From Alteromonas gracilis (GTDB lineage: Bacteria; Pseudomonadota; Gammaproteobacteria; Enterobacterales; Alteromonadaceae), in assembly GCF_002993325.1 (NCBI RefSeq), contig NZ_PVNO01000005.1, forward strand, positions 62,001 to 126,000: a stretch of 64,000 nucleotides of DNA, in the 5' to 3' direction. The translations under genes and the position numbers were made by a program. Below the pieces are notes generated by a model, which saw nothing but the letters and a program-made list of their open reading frames with translations, did no database searches and had not been told where the DNA came from. Below, piece by piece: positions 50,126 to 59,677 of this stretch (positions are counted from its first letter, which is position 1; each line of letters starts with the position of its first letter).

Positions 50126-51102
50126 CAGTAAAAATATTTCGAGGCAAGCACGGTACAAAACACGATTTAGGTAAAGACCACCCAGAGTCACCCGACCGGT
50201 TGTTTGCCATAGATGATCAGCTGCTTTCCTCTGGTTTAGATATGGTGTGTGAGCACGCTGATGCTACACCGATTGCTGAAGCTCACCTGTCGCTGGCGCA
50301 TGATCCTTACTATGTAAAAAGCGTGTTTGAGCACGCTGCGCAGGCGATGTTTAGTGATCACGAAAAAACGCAATATTCAGAAAATAAAGACAGCGTGGCG
50401 TGGCTTGATGAAGACACTGGTCTTATGCGCCACAGCCTAACGGCTGCGTTAGAATCGGCAGGGGCAGGCTGCAATGCCGTAGACTGGGTAATGGATGGTG
50501 ACGACAGGCAAGCTTTTTGTGCTACCAGACCACCTGGGCACCACGCCACCTACGACAGCGCTATGGGTTTTTGCGTGTTTAATAACATTGTTATTGCTGC
50601 TCGTTATGCCCTTCAAACCTATGAATTGAAACGGGTTGCCATTATTGACTTCGATGTTCACCATGGCAACGGAACTGAACAAATTGTTGCTGGTGATCAG
50701 CGCATTATGTTGTGCAGTAGCTTTCAACATCCTTTTTATCCACATAGTGGCTCACCAGTATCAGCAAGTAATATTTTATCCGTTCCCTTAGAGGCTGGGG
50801 CCACAGGTGATGTGTTTAGAGAAAAAGTGCAGCATTGGTTTGATGCACTTCGCAACTTTCAACCGGAGCTTATTTTTATCTCTGCAGGCTTTGATGCTCA
50901 TGCAGAAGATCCTATGGCGCATTTGCGCTTGGTTGAGGACGATTACTTCTGGATAAGTGAGCAATTGCGTTTCATCGCCGATGAGTGCTGTCATGGTCGC
51001 ATGGTTAGCATGCTGGAAGGAGGCTATGACTTGAGTGCACTGGGTCGTAGCGTTGTATCGCACATCAAAGGAATGAGTCGCCCTTCGTCAGTGACCGCGT
51101 AA
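50122..51102 (+). CDS. Histone deacetylase family (class II-like) amidohydrolase
   Basis: A 326-residue protein with the arginase/deacetylase fold. It has RPPGHHAT with the catalytic His pair, FCVFNNIVIAARYA, zinc ligands in DFDVHHGNGT, HPFYPHSG, and FISAGFDAHAEDPM. Bacterial members deacetylate acetyl-lysine, acetylpolyamines or acetoin-utilisation targets. Its start is inside the stop of the hydrolase-GNAT gene (four-base overlap), so the two products are co-made and may add and remove acetyl groups on one substrate. The actual substrate is unknown. Confidence 0.92.
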   Translation: MTVKIFRGKHGTKHDLGKDHPESPDRLFAIDDQLLSSGLDMVCEHADATPIAEAHLSLAHDPYYVKSVFEHAAQAMFSDHEKTQYSENKDSVAWLDEDTGLMRHSLTAALESAGAGCNAVDWVMDGDDRQAFCATRPPGHHATYDSAMGFCVFNNIVIAARYALQTYELKRVAIIDFDVHHGNGTEQIVAGDQRIMLCSSFQHPFYPHSGSPVSASNILSVPLEAGATGDVFREKVQHWFDALRNFQPELIFISAGFDAHAEDPMAHLRLVEDDYFWISEQLRFIADECCHGRMVSMLEGGYDLSALGRSVVSHIKGMSRPSSVTA

Positions 51103-51191
51103 AAGCGTGGTGTTATCTGCTATAAATGAGCTGCGCTAGAGAGCTAGCCAGTTCAAAAGCATAGTTGAGCCCACATGATTTGTGCCAGTCG

Positions 51192-51710
51192 TTAGCAAAA
51201 ACAGCCTTCAGCATCGGCATTAATAACTGCACCTGTGTATGGAGATTGACGGGAATAGCTCACTACTTGATCTACGAGGTCCTCACCGGTAAAGCAGCCG
51301 TAACCCGTTGCATAGGGGCCTAAATATCGCAGATGGTTGAGTTCGTCCACCACAATCAATGCGGGTACAGCAGGAATTATGTTTTGTAATTCTGGAACAT
51401 CTTCTATGTTAAGGCGCACCATTTCATAATTGGTACCAAGCTTGTCTGAAAGCTGGCTTTGGTGAGGTGTGGTCAAAGATTCACAATAGCAACGAGAGGA
51501 CGTGCCGACGTGCAAAATAGACCCCGCTTCAATATTTGCATCATTGAGTATTGCTACAAGTTGCGTATCAAACTCTGTGGCGGTGGTAAGGTGAAGGAGC
51601 TTTCCGTCTGGGTCAAATAGCGACAGTTGACGTTGCCCATAAACTAAGAGGGCGGTAAGTAAACTCACCGCCCAAAGCATTAAAAGTGCCCAGCCCCATC
51701 GTGTACGCAT
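51192..51710 (-). CDS. Membrane-anchored thioredoxin-like protein (DUF6436-like)
   Basis: A 172-residue protein with one N-terminal membrane helix (WALLMLWAVSLLTALLVYG) and a periplasmic thioredoxin-like domain. It has GTSSRCYCESLTTPHQSQ, VPALIVVDELNHLRYLGPYA, and two further cysteines in GYGCFT and the C-terminal EGCFC. The canonical CxxC is replaced by CYC, so redox activity is uncertain. I take it as a DUF6436-type protein with moderate confidence. It is upstream-adjacent to nothing obvious, converging on the deacetylase gene. Confidence 0.75.
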   Translation of the reverse strand: MRTRWGWALLMLWAVSLLTALLVYGQRQLSLFDPDGKLLHLTTATEFDTQLVAILNDANIEAGSILHVGTSSRCYCESLTTPHQSQLSDKLGTNYEMVRLNIEDVPELQNIIPAVPALIVVDELNHLRYLGPYATGYGCFTGEDLVDQVVSYSRQSPYTGAVINADAEGCFC

Positions 51711-51747
51711 TCTGTCTAAGGCCTCAATTTCAGTGCAAGGCTACACA

Positions 51748-53229
51748 TTACAATTTGAAACGCTCAATGGCGCTTCGCATGCGCTTTGAAATCTCAGACA
51801 GTACGTCAACTTCTCTAGCAAGACCTTCTGCGGTTGCAAGCTCTTCAGAGGTAAACTCGCTTAATCGAGCTGTACTCTCTGCGATAGAGGCTGAAGCGGT
51901 TTCTTGTTCCACCGCCGATGTTGCAATTTCTGTCATGCTCTCGCTGGCATCTCGAATTTGCTGCATGATTTCGGTCATGGCAGATGTAGCGTCATTGCTG
52001 GATATAACCGCTTCATCAACAAGCGAAATGCACTTCTGCATTTGTTCAACGGAGCTCGCTGTCTGAGCGACCAGTTGTTCAGTAATGCTGGTAATCTGGT
52101 CGGCGCTTTCTTTAGAGCGAATTGCCAAGGTGCGGACTTCGTCTGCAACTACGGCAAAACCGCGACCATGTTCCCCCGCCCGCGCTGACTCAATAGCTGC
52201 ATTCAATGCTAGAAGATTCGTTTGCTCCGCAACCGCAGTGATTGAGCGCATCGCCTCTGAAATATGAGAGCATTGTTCATTGAGCGCTGAATTTGTCTGC
52301 GCCGCCGCATTCAGAGTGTTGCGTAATGAGTCGATGGTATGGCTTGTATTAGAAATGGTGTCACGGGTGCTTCTTGAAGACGCCTCAGCAGATGATGCCT
52401 TATCACTTGCGAGGGTTGTTTGTTCAGTAGAAAGCTGCATAGTCTGTGCAATTTCTTCAGACGATGCAGACACCATCGCGATCTCTTGGTCGGTATTGCG
52501 ACTTATCTCGAACATGTTATTGGCGGCGTGCTCCATTTTTCCACATCCGCGCACAACATCTTCGGTGAGGTTTGAAGCTAATTCGACCAGCGCTCTCACT
52601 TGGTCGATAAGATCGGCAAACGGTCTTATAATTTTATGTTCGCGGTTGAGCGCAACGCCCAAGTCAAGCTTGCCATCGCTTTTCTGCATGGTTTCAATGG
52701 CTAAACGCAGTTCTGCTGCACCAGCACCCTCTTGGTGGCTTTGTTTGGCTATGTACATTAATACGCCACCTTCAGCGAGTGCAAAGGCCGCATGCATCAG
52801 TAGAATAGAAAAGCTAACGTGACCCTCTTCGAATATGAAAAGCGGTGCGCCACCGGCTTGAAGCAAGAAAAAGGAGATATGATGGACAGCAACTACTGCG
52901 GTACCCGTAGCCACGACTTTCCAATCTCTAAAACAAGATAAGAAGGCTAGCAATACGAAAATTTCAAAATGAACTTCAATCAAGCCAAATGACTGGTGTA
53001 TGTGCAACGCCGTCAGCAACTGCACGCCTATGGCCATGGCGTGGCGACTCAGTGACGAGTAAGGGTCTTGGAAACTCAACATCAAAGGCACAGCGGCAAT
53101 CGGAACTCCAAAAATGAATGCGGCAAGGAGTTCCCCGGTAAAGAGTCCGATTGCGACAGCGATAATAAGCTGCACAACGATAACAACTCGAAAAATCTTG
53201 TGTCCATCAAGAAGCCAAGGGTACTGCAT
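51748..53229 (-). CDS. Methyl-accepting chemotaxis protein without periplasmic domain
   Basis: A 493-residue receptor. Residues about 12-175 hold some five or six membrane helices with short loops and no periplasmic ligand domain. The cytoplasmic part is a long coiled coil with the conserved tip [37 protein letters not shown] (cited as the family core), which binds CheA/CheW. No CheR-docking pentapeptide is seen at the C-terminus. A membrane-embedded or energy-state signal is plausible. It is divergent from the ATP-grasp gene and 37 bases upstream of the thioredoxin-like gene, possibly cotranscribed. Confidence 0.92.
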   Translation of the reverse strand: MQYPWLLDGHKIFRVVIVVQLIIAVAIGLFTGELLAAFIFGVPIAAVPLMLSFQDPYSSLSRHAMAIGVQLLTALHIHQSFGLIEVHFEIFVLLAFLSCFRDWKVVATGTAVVAVHHISFFLLQAGGAPLFIFEEGHVSFSILLMHAAFALAEGGVLMYIAKQSHQEGAGAAELRLAIETMQKSDGKLDLGVALNREHKIIRPFADLIDQVRALVELASNLTEDVVRGCGKMEHAANNMFEISRNTDQEIAMVSASSEEIAQTMQLSTEQTTLASDKASSAEASSRSTRDTISNTSHTIDSLRNTLNAAAQTNSALNEQCSHISEAMRSITAVAEQTNLLALNAAIESARAGEHGRGFAVVADEVRTLAIRSKESADQITSITEQLVAQTASSVEQMQKCISLVDEAVISSNDATSAMTEIMQQIRDASESMTEIATSAVEQETASASIAESTARLSEFTSEELATAEGLAREVDVLSEISKRMRSAIERFKL

Positions 53230-53390
53230 GTCAATCTCCGACGAGTGTTTGAACTGAAATTGTAGGTTAGAAGTTCAAACTGTGCTAATTTTCGCTATTT
53301 TATGAAAACTGACGTTTTCTAACCATTTAACTTTTGTCTAGTCGTCTTTATTCTAAAAGGCCCAGCGCTATTTTTTTTAGGGAGAGTTAC

Positions 53391-54269
53391 ATGCCTTCGG
53401 TTGCTTTTCTTTCCACTGACAACCTCGAAGATTTCTTTGTTTATGACGAATTACTTGTACCCTATTTCAATCAAAAAGGTTGGAAAGTAGAAACCGTATC
53501 GTGGCATACGAATTCGGAAAACTGGGCGCGGTTTGACTATGTTATCGTGCGAAGTACATGGGATTACCAGCAACACGCCGAAGCATTTCTCGCCTGTGTA
53601 AAACAGATAGATGCATCAAGCACGACGCTGTTAAACCCGCTGAGGCTCATGCAATGGAATATAGAAAAGTATTATCTGAAGGACTTGCAGCAAAAAGGTG
53701 TTCCCATTGTAAAAACAATATGGGAAGCAACGTTTGATAACGCCGTTATAGGTAAGGCATTTGATGAATTTAGCAGTGATGCGATTGTCATAAAACCCGT
53801 CTTAAGTGCTAACGCTGACGACACGTTTAAGCTTGAACGTGAAACCTGGAAAGAAAGCGCCGGTGTTCTAAGTAACACCTTTAAGCAGCGAGACTTCATG
53901 ATTCAGCCCTTTCTGTCTAGCATTGTGGAAGAAGGTGAATATTCGCTGTTTTATTTTGGCGGTGCGTTCAGTCATGCCATCAAGAAAGTGCCACAAGAAG
54001 GAGACTTTCGCGTACAAGAAGAGCACGGCGGGCGTTTACATCCTATAAGTGTAGATGATGTTCAACTCGCTGTCGCCGAAAAGGCGCTTTCGGCAATGCC
54101 CTGCAATGCGCTTTACGCTCGTGTGGACTTAGTAAGACAGAACAGCAATTGGGCCATTATGGAGCTTGAGCTTATTGAACCGTCTTTGTATTTTAATTTA
54201 GATGAAGACTCCCCGGTGCGCTTTGTTGAAGCACTTTTGGCGTTCCATGAAGCAGAAACTAATAAGTAA
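53391..54269 (+). CDS. ATP-grasp family protein (glutathione-synthetase-like)
   Basis: A 292-residue protein started at the ATG at 53391, preceded by AGGGAGAG; a longer frame from 53334 lacks support. It has the layout of small ATP-grasp ligases related to bacterial glutathione synthetase-like and cycloserine-pathway enzymes: FDYVIVRSTWDYQQHAEAFL near residue 50, VIKPVLSANADDTFKL, a Q-P-F in MIQPFLSSIVEEGEYSLFYF, and ARVDLV with MELELIEPSLYF at the metal site. It would join a carboxylate to an amine or thiol using ATP. The substrate is unknown, and no pathway genes flank it. Confidence 0.82.
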   Translation: MPSVAFLSTDNLEDFFVYDELLVPYFNQKGWKVETVSWHTNSENWARFDYVIVRSTWDYQQHAEAFLACVKQIDASSTTLLNPLRLMQWNIEKYYLKDLQQKGVPIVKTIWEATFDNAVIGKAFDEFSSDAIVIKPVLSANADDTFKLERETWKESAGVLSNTFKQRDFMIQPFLSSIVEEGEYSLFYFGGAFSHAIKKVPQEGDFRVQEEHGGRLHPISVDDVQLAVAEKALSAMPCNALYARVDLVRQNSNWAIMELELIEPSLYFNLDEDSPVRFVEALLAFHEAETNK

Positions 54270-54298
54270 GTAATTGCCTCTAAGTCCTATTCTGTAAG

Positions 54299-54326
54299 GA
54301 GGCGCTGGTTGCTAGCCAGCGTCCTC
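54299..54326. other. Hairpin between convergent genes
   Basis: GAGGCGCTGG pairs with CCAGCG-T-CCTC across a seven-base loop, with one bulge. It lies between the ends of the ATP-grasp and DUF3300 genes. No clear T run follows, so a terminator role is uncertain. Confidence 0.4.
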
Positions 54327-54337
54327 ATATTAAAGTT

Positions 54338-55786
54338 CTAGCGCTTTTCATAGTTTCTTTTAGCAACACTTCGCTCACCCCGCATAACCTGTTTTTGCGA
54401 GTTACCAGTTTGTTTTGATGACCGTGTATAGGCATTGCTAGTTCGCTCAATGCGCCTTGGCTTACTACTCTCTTTGGCCACAGAGCGAGGTTGCGGGCTT
54501 GCTCTCACCACTCGTTCTTTGTTGGTGTATTGTTTTGGCAAGCGTGACTCCCTCGTGTTTTGCTCTATCCGTTTTGGTGCTTTTGCATCAGACGCTACAC
54601 GGACAGGCTTATCTTTTCTTAGCTTTGTTAAGGTGTTTTCCTTCGTTGGCTTGTTAATTTTCGCCGCTGCCTGATTACGCTTTAACGCGTGCTCAATAGA
54701 CTGTTTGCGGTTTACTGTGCCTTGCCCATTTTTAATTCGACTTTCCCTAATAGGCGTTACTGTTTTGGGTTCAGTAGTGCGCGTTGAAGGAAACTTATCA
54801 ACAGTGCGAGTAGCTAGCTTGCCAGCCTGTTTTTCCCCTTGGCGACTAGGTGAGTTCATTGTTCTAAATTGCTTATTCGATACATATTGTTCTCGCCTTT
54901 GCCCCGCTTTTTCATAGCGTGATGGTGCGCTATGAACCACATGATTAGAGTAACGTGCTCGACGATGTGTCGTATTATGTTCCCAACGACGATACTCTCG
55001 ATTGATCACGCGTTTTCTCGGGCTCCCGTGATAATAGCGACGCACGGGTTCACGGTGTATGACCACGTGCCGATTGTGCCAGTGAACACTGCCGAAAAAG
55101 AAGAACGTTGAAAGACGAATACTGGGTGACCAAAATACATTGCTATGATGGTGATAGCTCACATGATGGCGCCAGTGCACTGGCGACGTAGCATGCCACC
55201 AATGTCCATACACTGCGTGTGGATCGTAATAAGGTACGTAAACGACTTCGCGCTGACGAGGTTCTATATAGATAATTTCCCTTGTGTTTTCTCGCTCGGT
55301 TTCCACCTCAATGTAGTCATTGGTTACTAAGTTACCCGTATTGTGTGCGTGTTGACGCAACACTTGCACACGGTCGAGCACGCGGCCTTGATCAATAAGT
55401 ACGTTATCGCCAAGCTGTTGCAACCAGTCAAGATCATTGGCCATGGTGTTTAGCAGCTCGGTAAAAGGTGCGAGTGCTTTCACACTGGGATCCCAAGAAA
55501 CACTGGTAAGTACGTTTTCTACTTGCTCAGGTGTTAAGTGCTTGTTGCTTTGACGCCAGCGATCGGCAGCCACCACATCTAGAGGATAGGTTGAGGCAAT
55601 CAATATATGGGTGAGCAGGGTGTCTGGATAAAGTGCAATAGGGGCAAGTATGCTGTCTAGCTGAGCATCAGAGTATTGCTCGGTGGACGCTGTGGCTTGC
55701 GTTAAATTCGTGTTTGATTGCGCCATCGCGGGAAGTGCGGTAGCACTAGAAAGTGCCACTATCACGGTTAGGGCTATGTTTTTCAT
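54338..55786 (-). CDS. DUF3300 secreted protein with basic low-complexity tail
   Basis: A 482-residue protein with a signal peptide ending ALPAMAQ. Residues about 38-165 form the DUF3300 domain (LDSILAPIALYPDTLLTHIL, VDVVAADRW-type block, VSWDPSVKAL, IYIEPRQREVVYVPYYDP). A His/Trp/Tyr-rich segment (about 190-240) follows, and then some 230 residues very rich in Arg, Lys, Ser, Thr and Gln with almost no hydrophobic core. DUF3300 proteins are of unknown function. The tail is likely disordered and could bind polyanions such as DNA, LPS or peptidoglycan. A hairpin lies after its stop in the gap to the convergent ATP-grasp gene. Confidence 0.85.
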   Translation of the reverse strand: MKNIALTVIVALSSATALPAMAQSNTNLTQATASTEQYSDAQLDSILAPIALYPDTLLTHILIASTYPLDVVAADRWRQSNKHLTPEQVENVLTSVSWDPSVKALAPFTELLNTMANDLDWLQQLGDNVLIDQGRVLDRVQVLRQHAHNTGNLVTNDYIEVETERENTREIIYIEPRQREVVYVPYYDPHAVYGHWWHATSPVHWRHHVSYHHHSNVFWSPSIRLSTFFFFGSVHWHNRHVVIHREPVRRYYHGSPRKRVINREYRRWEHNTTHRRARYSNHVVHSAPSRYEKAGQRREQYVSNKQFRTMNSPSRQGEKQAGKLATRTVDKFPSTRTTEPKTVTPIRESRIKNGQGTVNRKQSIEHALKRNQAAAKINKPTKENTLTKLRKDKPVRVASDAKAPKRIEQNTRESRLPKQYTNKERVVRASPQPRSVAKESSKPRRIERTSNAYTRSSKQTGNSQKQVMRGERSVAKRNYEKR

Positions 55787-55888
55787 ACATTCTCCTTACA
55801 TTGCGCAGCGAGAAAAAGCCATTCGTATTGCGCAATGTGGTTAGTCTGTATACGTTATAACCGCTTTATAATTAACCGAAGCTGAATA

Positions 55889-55914
55889 GAAAACGTCCAC
55901 TTGGAGGTGGGCGC
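55889..55914 (-). terminator. Possible weak terminator after ribA
   Basis: On the minus strand CGCCCAC and GTGGACG flank a six-base loop with one mismatch and are followed by TTTTCT. It is about 45 bases after the ribA stop and before the DUF3300 gene. Confidence 0.35.
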
Positions 55915-55954
55915 TTTAACAAAGAATATGGGGAGGACCTGATTAACAGGCAGA

Positions 55955-56569
55955 TTATTTAAAAACGTGAGGGTCGAATGCGTGACCTAATTTCTCTGTT
56001 TTCGTTTTCAGATAATGCTTGTTGTCTTTAGTAATGCCGTGGTCGATTGGCTTTCGTCCTACCACATCAATACCCAATGCCTTAAGCGCGGCCAACTTTT
56101 TAGGGTTGTTAGTCATTAGCTCAACGTGCTTAACGTTAAGCGTATCAAGCATAAGTTTGCAGATATCGTAACTTCTTAAGTCGGCATCAAAACCAAGGTG
56201 TTCGTTTGCTTCCACCGTGTCCATGCCGCTATCTTGGAGATTATATGCGCGTATCTTATTTAAAAGGCCTATACCGCGCCCCTCTTGTCGTAAATACAGC
56301 AACACACCGTAACCGTTATCGACAATATTCTGCATGGCTTTTTCTAGCTGAAAACCACAGTCGCATCGAGTGCTAAACAAAGAGTCGCCGGTCAAACATT
56401 CCGAGTGAATACGAATAGGAACAACGTCATCTTCTTTCCACTCACCATAGGAAAGCGCGACGTGCTCTTGTCCGCTGGCTTCTACAAAGCCGTGTATTTT
56501 AAAGTCACCCATACGTGTGGGTAATTTTGCGGTACTGACATATTCGTATTTAGGCTGTTTGCTACTCAT
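55955..56569 (-). CDS. ribA: GTP cyclohydrolase II RibA
   Basis: A 204-residue enzyme started at the ATG at 56569, close to the family length (E. coli 196). It has zinc-binding [50 protein letters not shown], and [16 protein letters not shown]. It opens GTP to the first committed intermediate of riboflavin synthesis. The frame continues 22 codons upstream to an ATG at 56635 with a CPKC pair, but that start has no ribosome site. It stands alone, not fused to RibB. Confidence 0.95.
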   Translation of the reverse strand: MSSKQPKYEYVSTAKLPTRMGDFKIHGFVEASGQEHVALSYGEWKEDDVVPIRIHSECLTGDSLFSTRCDCGFQLEKAMQNIVDNGYGVLLYLRQEGRGIGLLNKIRAYNLQDSGMDTVEANEHLGFDADLRSYDICKLMLDTLNVKHVELMTNNPKKLAALKALGIDVVGRKPIDHGITKDNKHYLKTKTEKLGHAFDPHVFK

Positions 56570-56701
56570 GTTACTTCTACACTTTGGACAGTGGGCATTA
56601 AGTGGGGATGACTTCTCTTTTTGCAAGTCTATCATTTTATTATACGCGAGTAGACGCTTGTGCTATCACTTTTTTCGTATAAAGCCTATCAAGGATGGTT
56701 A

Positions 56702-59542
56702 TCACAAAGGCTGAAAGTCACGCAATGGAGCTGGTTTGGCGACACCATATCCTTGGGCGAAATCGATTCCCATTTTTCCCAATTGGGTCATTGTGCTTTC
56801 GTCCTCAACAAATTCGCCAACGGTCTGCATACCCATCGCTTTCGCAACATCGTTGATTGAAGCGACCATAGCCGTATCGACGCTGTCATTCAGCATGTCC
56901 TTAATAAACATGCCGTCAATTTTAACCTGACTAACGGGCAAACTTTTAAGGTAGCTATAAGAAGAGAATCCGCTGCCAAAATCGTCCAGTGCAAAGGAGC
57001 AACCTAAGCGATTGAAAGTACTCATGAAGTTAAGAGTATCTTCCATCTTAATAATGGCGACAGACTCAATGACCTCAAAACAAATTTTGTCATAGGGAAT
57101 TTTAAATGTTTCAAAGGCGTTCAGAATAAATAATGTGAAGTCTCTGTCAGCGAGAGAGTGGCAGTTTAAGTTAATACTGCATCGTCGCAATTCAGCGAGG
57201 TGTTCAGGGTTTTCTGATAGCCATTTAAATGTGTTTGTTACAACCCACTTGTCTACACTCACGTTCATCTCGAAACGTTCTGCAGTGGGCAAGAAATTAG
57301 CAGGCTCCACCAAGGTACCGTCTTTCTCTCGAAGTCTTAATAATACTTCGTAGTAATGACCGTCGCTGGTTTTATTTAAAGGACGCAATGATTGATAGTA
57401 CAGCTCGAAGCGGCCTTCTTCTAAGGCGTTGTTAATGGACGAAACCCAGTCTAGTTCGCGCTGATAGCGCTGCATACTTTCGTCGTCTTTATTGTATCGG
57501 TGAACCTGATTCCTGCCTTGCTCTTTCGCGAAATAGCAGGCGGCATCTGCCATGCTCAAGTACTGACCCGGACTGACTTCGGTGTCGTCGCATACTACCA
57601 TGCCTATGCTTACTCCTAGATTGAAAATGCGGTTGTCCCACATAAATCTATAGGCCTGCACAGCATTCAATATTTTGACAGCGTTTAGGTATACTTCATC
57701 AACGCTAAGTTTCGTATACATAATGCCAAATTCATCGCCACCAAGTCGGCCTATTTGTGCATCAGGGGTAAGGGTGTTCTCAATTAAGCGCGATATGTCT
57801 TTTATTAGCACATCGCCCGCTTTGTGCCCGCAAGTGTCGTTAACCACTTTAAAACGATCTAAATCTAAGAAAAGTAAACAAACAGGGGAGGCGCTTGGTG
57901 CGGTTACCTTCTCTTTAAATAACGTTTCAAACTGACGCCTGTTATATACCCCTGTGAGCGAGTCGTGGGTTGCCAAATATTGAAGGCTAAGATCAGACTG
58001 CTTTTTCTCGGTAATATCAATAATTGAGCCGTACAGAAAATTACCCTCTTCGCTTTCCCGCATCTGACATGACAGAGAGAACCAAAATTCGCTGCCGTCT
58101 TTGCGTTTTCCACGAATTTCCTTACCTGTGACATGGCCTTGTTGGGATACCTTACCTAATAATACTTGCCTGTCTTCGGGTGATGCATAAAACGTTAGCG
58201 TACTGGCCGCTTTCAGAAGCATTTCATCTTCGCTTTCGTAACCAAACACCTTACACATAGCGGGATTGACCGATATTAATTGGCCATCCCACGTCGAGGT
58301 ATAGTGTCCCTCCGCCGAGTTTCTGAACAAATCGTAGAAATGATTTAAACTCGCAATGGTCTCTGCCTGCGTTGATAGCTTGCGCTGATTCTTTGCTTGC
58401 TCTCTGGCGATGACAGAAAATCCAAAACATAAGAACCCGAGAGTGATGAATATCAGCATGCCTATAGCGACTTCAATCGTGTAGATAAGGTCACTGAAAA
58501 GGGTGAGCGTAACTAATGCGTAGAAAGCGAAAAACGATAGCCACGCGAGTATATATGTGGTGCTAACTAGGCGGGTGTCTTTGTCTTTGAAAATAAGTGC
58601 AAGAGCGACATGATAAAGCCCCATTGCAGCAGTAAGCAGTAGTAACGAGATAGTGGCGTTATAGGCGTTGGTCGTTAAGCAATAAACGGTAGCGGCGATT
58701 GGCACAGCGTAATTAACCAACCGCAACAGGAGTGGCACGGGTGAAAAGAGGTGGTGATTCACTTTCGCAATACAAAGTAGAAGCATACCCAGACATACCG
58801 CGTAAAAACGTTCACTGGCATTAGTCAGGTTAGGCCAGAGCGCAAGCCCCCCTTCTGTAATAAACAACAGAGCAATGATTACGAGGGTGGCCATGGTGAG
58901 CCAAAAGCGAGTAGGGATGCGCTGAGTCAAATAAGAGAATAAATAGTAAAGTGCAATGAGTGTTAGCGCGCCGAGTACCGCGCCGAGTAACACCAACATG
59001 TTCGTGTCATGCTGTGCTAGCAAGTCTCTTTCCCACAGGGCAATGGGGAAATATTCAAGACCGTCATCTTTTACGGAAATCAAAAGTTGAGCATTTTGAT
59101 AGGGCTGCAGCGTGAATCCAAGCCGTATGTTGGGAATAGGTTGTTTTAACGAAAAGTCGCCCTTACCGGCTTGGTAGCGATAAGACTTGATAATACGTTG
59201 GCTACTATCGAGTAAATAAATTTGTAAATCATCGATGTTTAGTCGTTCAATATTCAGCACTAGAGGGATAGGGCTGTAGCCAGAGTGATTTAGCTTTGTG
59301 GAATACCAAATTTGCTCACGCGCTTTTGGGCTTGCCAAGGAAGGCTTGGACGCATTGCCGTTTAAAATATCAAAATAGGTAGCACTGTTTGGCGCAAGAG
59401 AGAGCTCTGCATGTTGGTTGATGATGGCTCGCTCAAATGATTCATTGATAACAAGTTGGCTGCTAGCCAGCGCGTTACAACAAACCATCACCCAACCAAT
59501 GATTATTGCTATTGCATACTTTGTTAGCCGGGCTATTACCAC
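56702..59542 (-). CDS. Membrane 7TM-PAS-GGDEF-EAL cyclic-di-GMP protein
   Basis: A 946-residue protein. After a signal peptide comes a periplasmic beta-rich 7TMR-DISMED2-like domain (about 30-175), seven membrane helices (about 180-385), a PAS domain (about 400-520), GGDEF (about 525-685) and EAL (about 695-940). GGDEF is intact (RLGGDEFGIMY) but lacks the RxxD inhibitory site. In EAL the signature is EVL (YYEVLLRLR), and INLN, FEVIES, LDDFGSGFSSYSYL, VKIDG and QGYGVAKP keep the metal and base residues. Either synthesis or breakdown of cyclic di-GMP is possible. It probably senses a periplasmic ligand. Confidence 0.92.
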   Translation of the reverse strand: MVIARLTKYAIAIIIGWVMVCCNALASSQLVINESFERAIINQHAELSLAPNSATYFDILNGNASKPSLASPKAREQIWYSTKLNHSGYSPIPLVLNIERLNIDDLQIYLLDSSQRIIKSYRYQAGKGDFSLKQPIPNIRLGFTLQPYQNAQLLISVKDDGLEYFPIALWERDLLAQHDTNMLVLLGAVLGALTLIALYYLFSYLTQRIPTRFWLTMATLVIIALLFITEGGLALWPNLTNASERFYAVCLGMLLLCIAKVNHHLFSPVPLLLRLVNYAVPIAATVYCLTTNAYNATISLLLLTAAMGLYHVALALIFKDKDTRLVSTTYILAWLSFFAFYALVTLTLFSDLIYTIEVAIGMLIFITLGFLCFGFSVIAREQAKNQRKLSTQAETIASLNHFYDLFRNSAEGHYTSTWDGQLISVNPAMCKVFGYESEDEMLLKAASTLTFYASPEDRQVLLGKVSQQGHVTGKEIRGKRKDGSEFWFSLSCQMRESEEGNFLYGSIIDITEKKQSDLSLQYLATHDSLTGVYNRRQFETLFKEKVTAPSASPVCLLFLDLDRFKVVNDTCGHKAGDVLIKDISRLIENTLTPDAQIGRLGGDEFGIMYTKLSVDEVYLNAVKILNAVQAYRFMWDNRIFNLGVSIGMVVCDDTEVSPGQYLSMADAACYFAKEQGRNQVHRYNKDDESMQRYQRELDWVSSINNALEEGRFELYYQSLRPLNKTSDGHYYEVLLRLREKDGTLVEPANFLPTAERFEMNVSVDKWVVTNTFKWLSENPEHLAELRRCSINLNCHSLADRDFTLFILNAFETFKIPYDKICFEVIESVAIIKMEDTLNFMSTFNRLGCSFALDDFGSGFSSYSYLKSLPVSQVKIDGMFIKDMLNDSVDTAMVASINDVAKAMGMQTVGEFVEDESTMTQLGKMGIDFAQGYGVAKPAPLRDFQPL

Positions 59543-59677
59543 TCGTTAATTCCTTAGAGCACGCTTTATTGGGATCTTTGGTTTGGAAATGCGATTAGTC
59601 GCTAAGTCCACTAATCCCAAGTGTTTTTCTAGAATAATACTAGTCAGCGTAAAAAGCCAAGCACAAAGCAAATCACC

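Noticed and set aside
52280..52822. A 180-codon plus-strand open frame opposite the chemoreceptor gene
   Set aside because: Serine/alanine-rich shadow of the conserved receptor coiled coil, with no ribosome site or recognisable motif.
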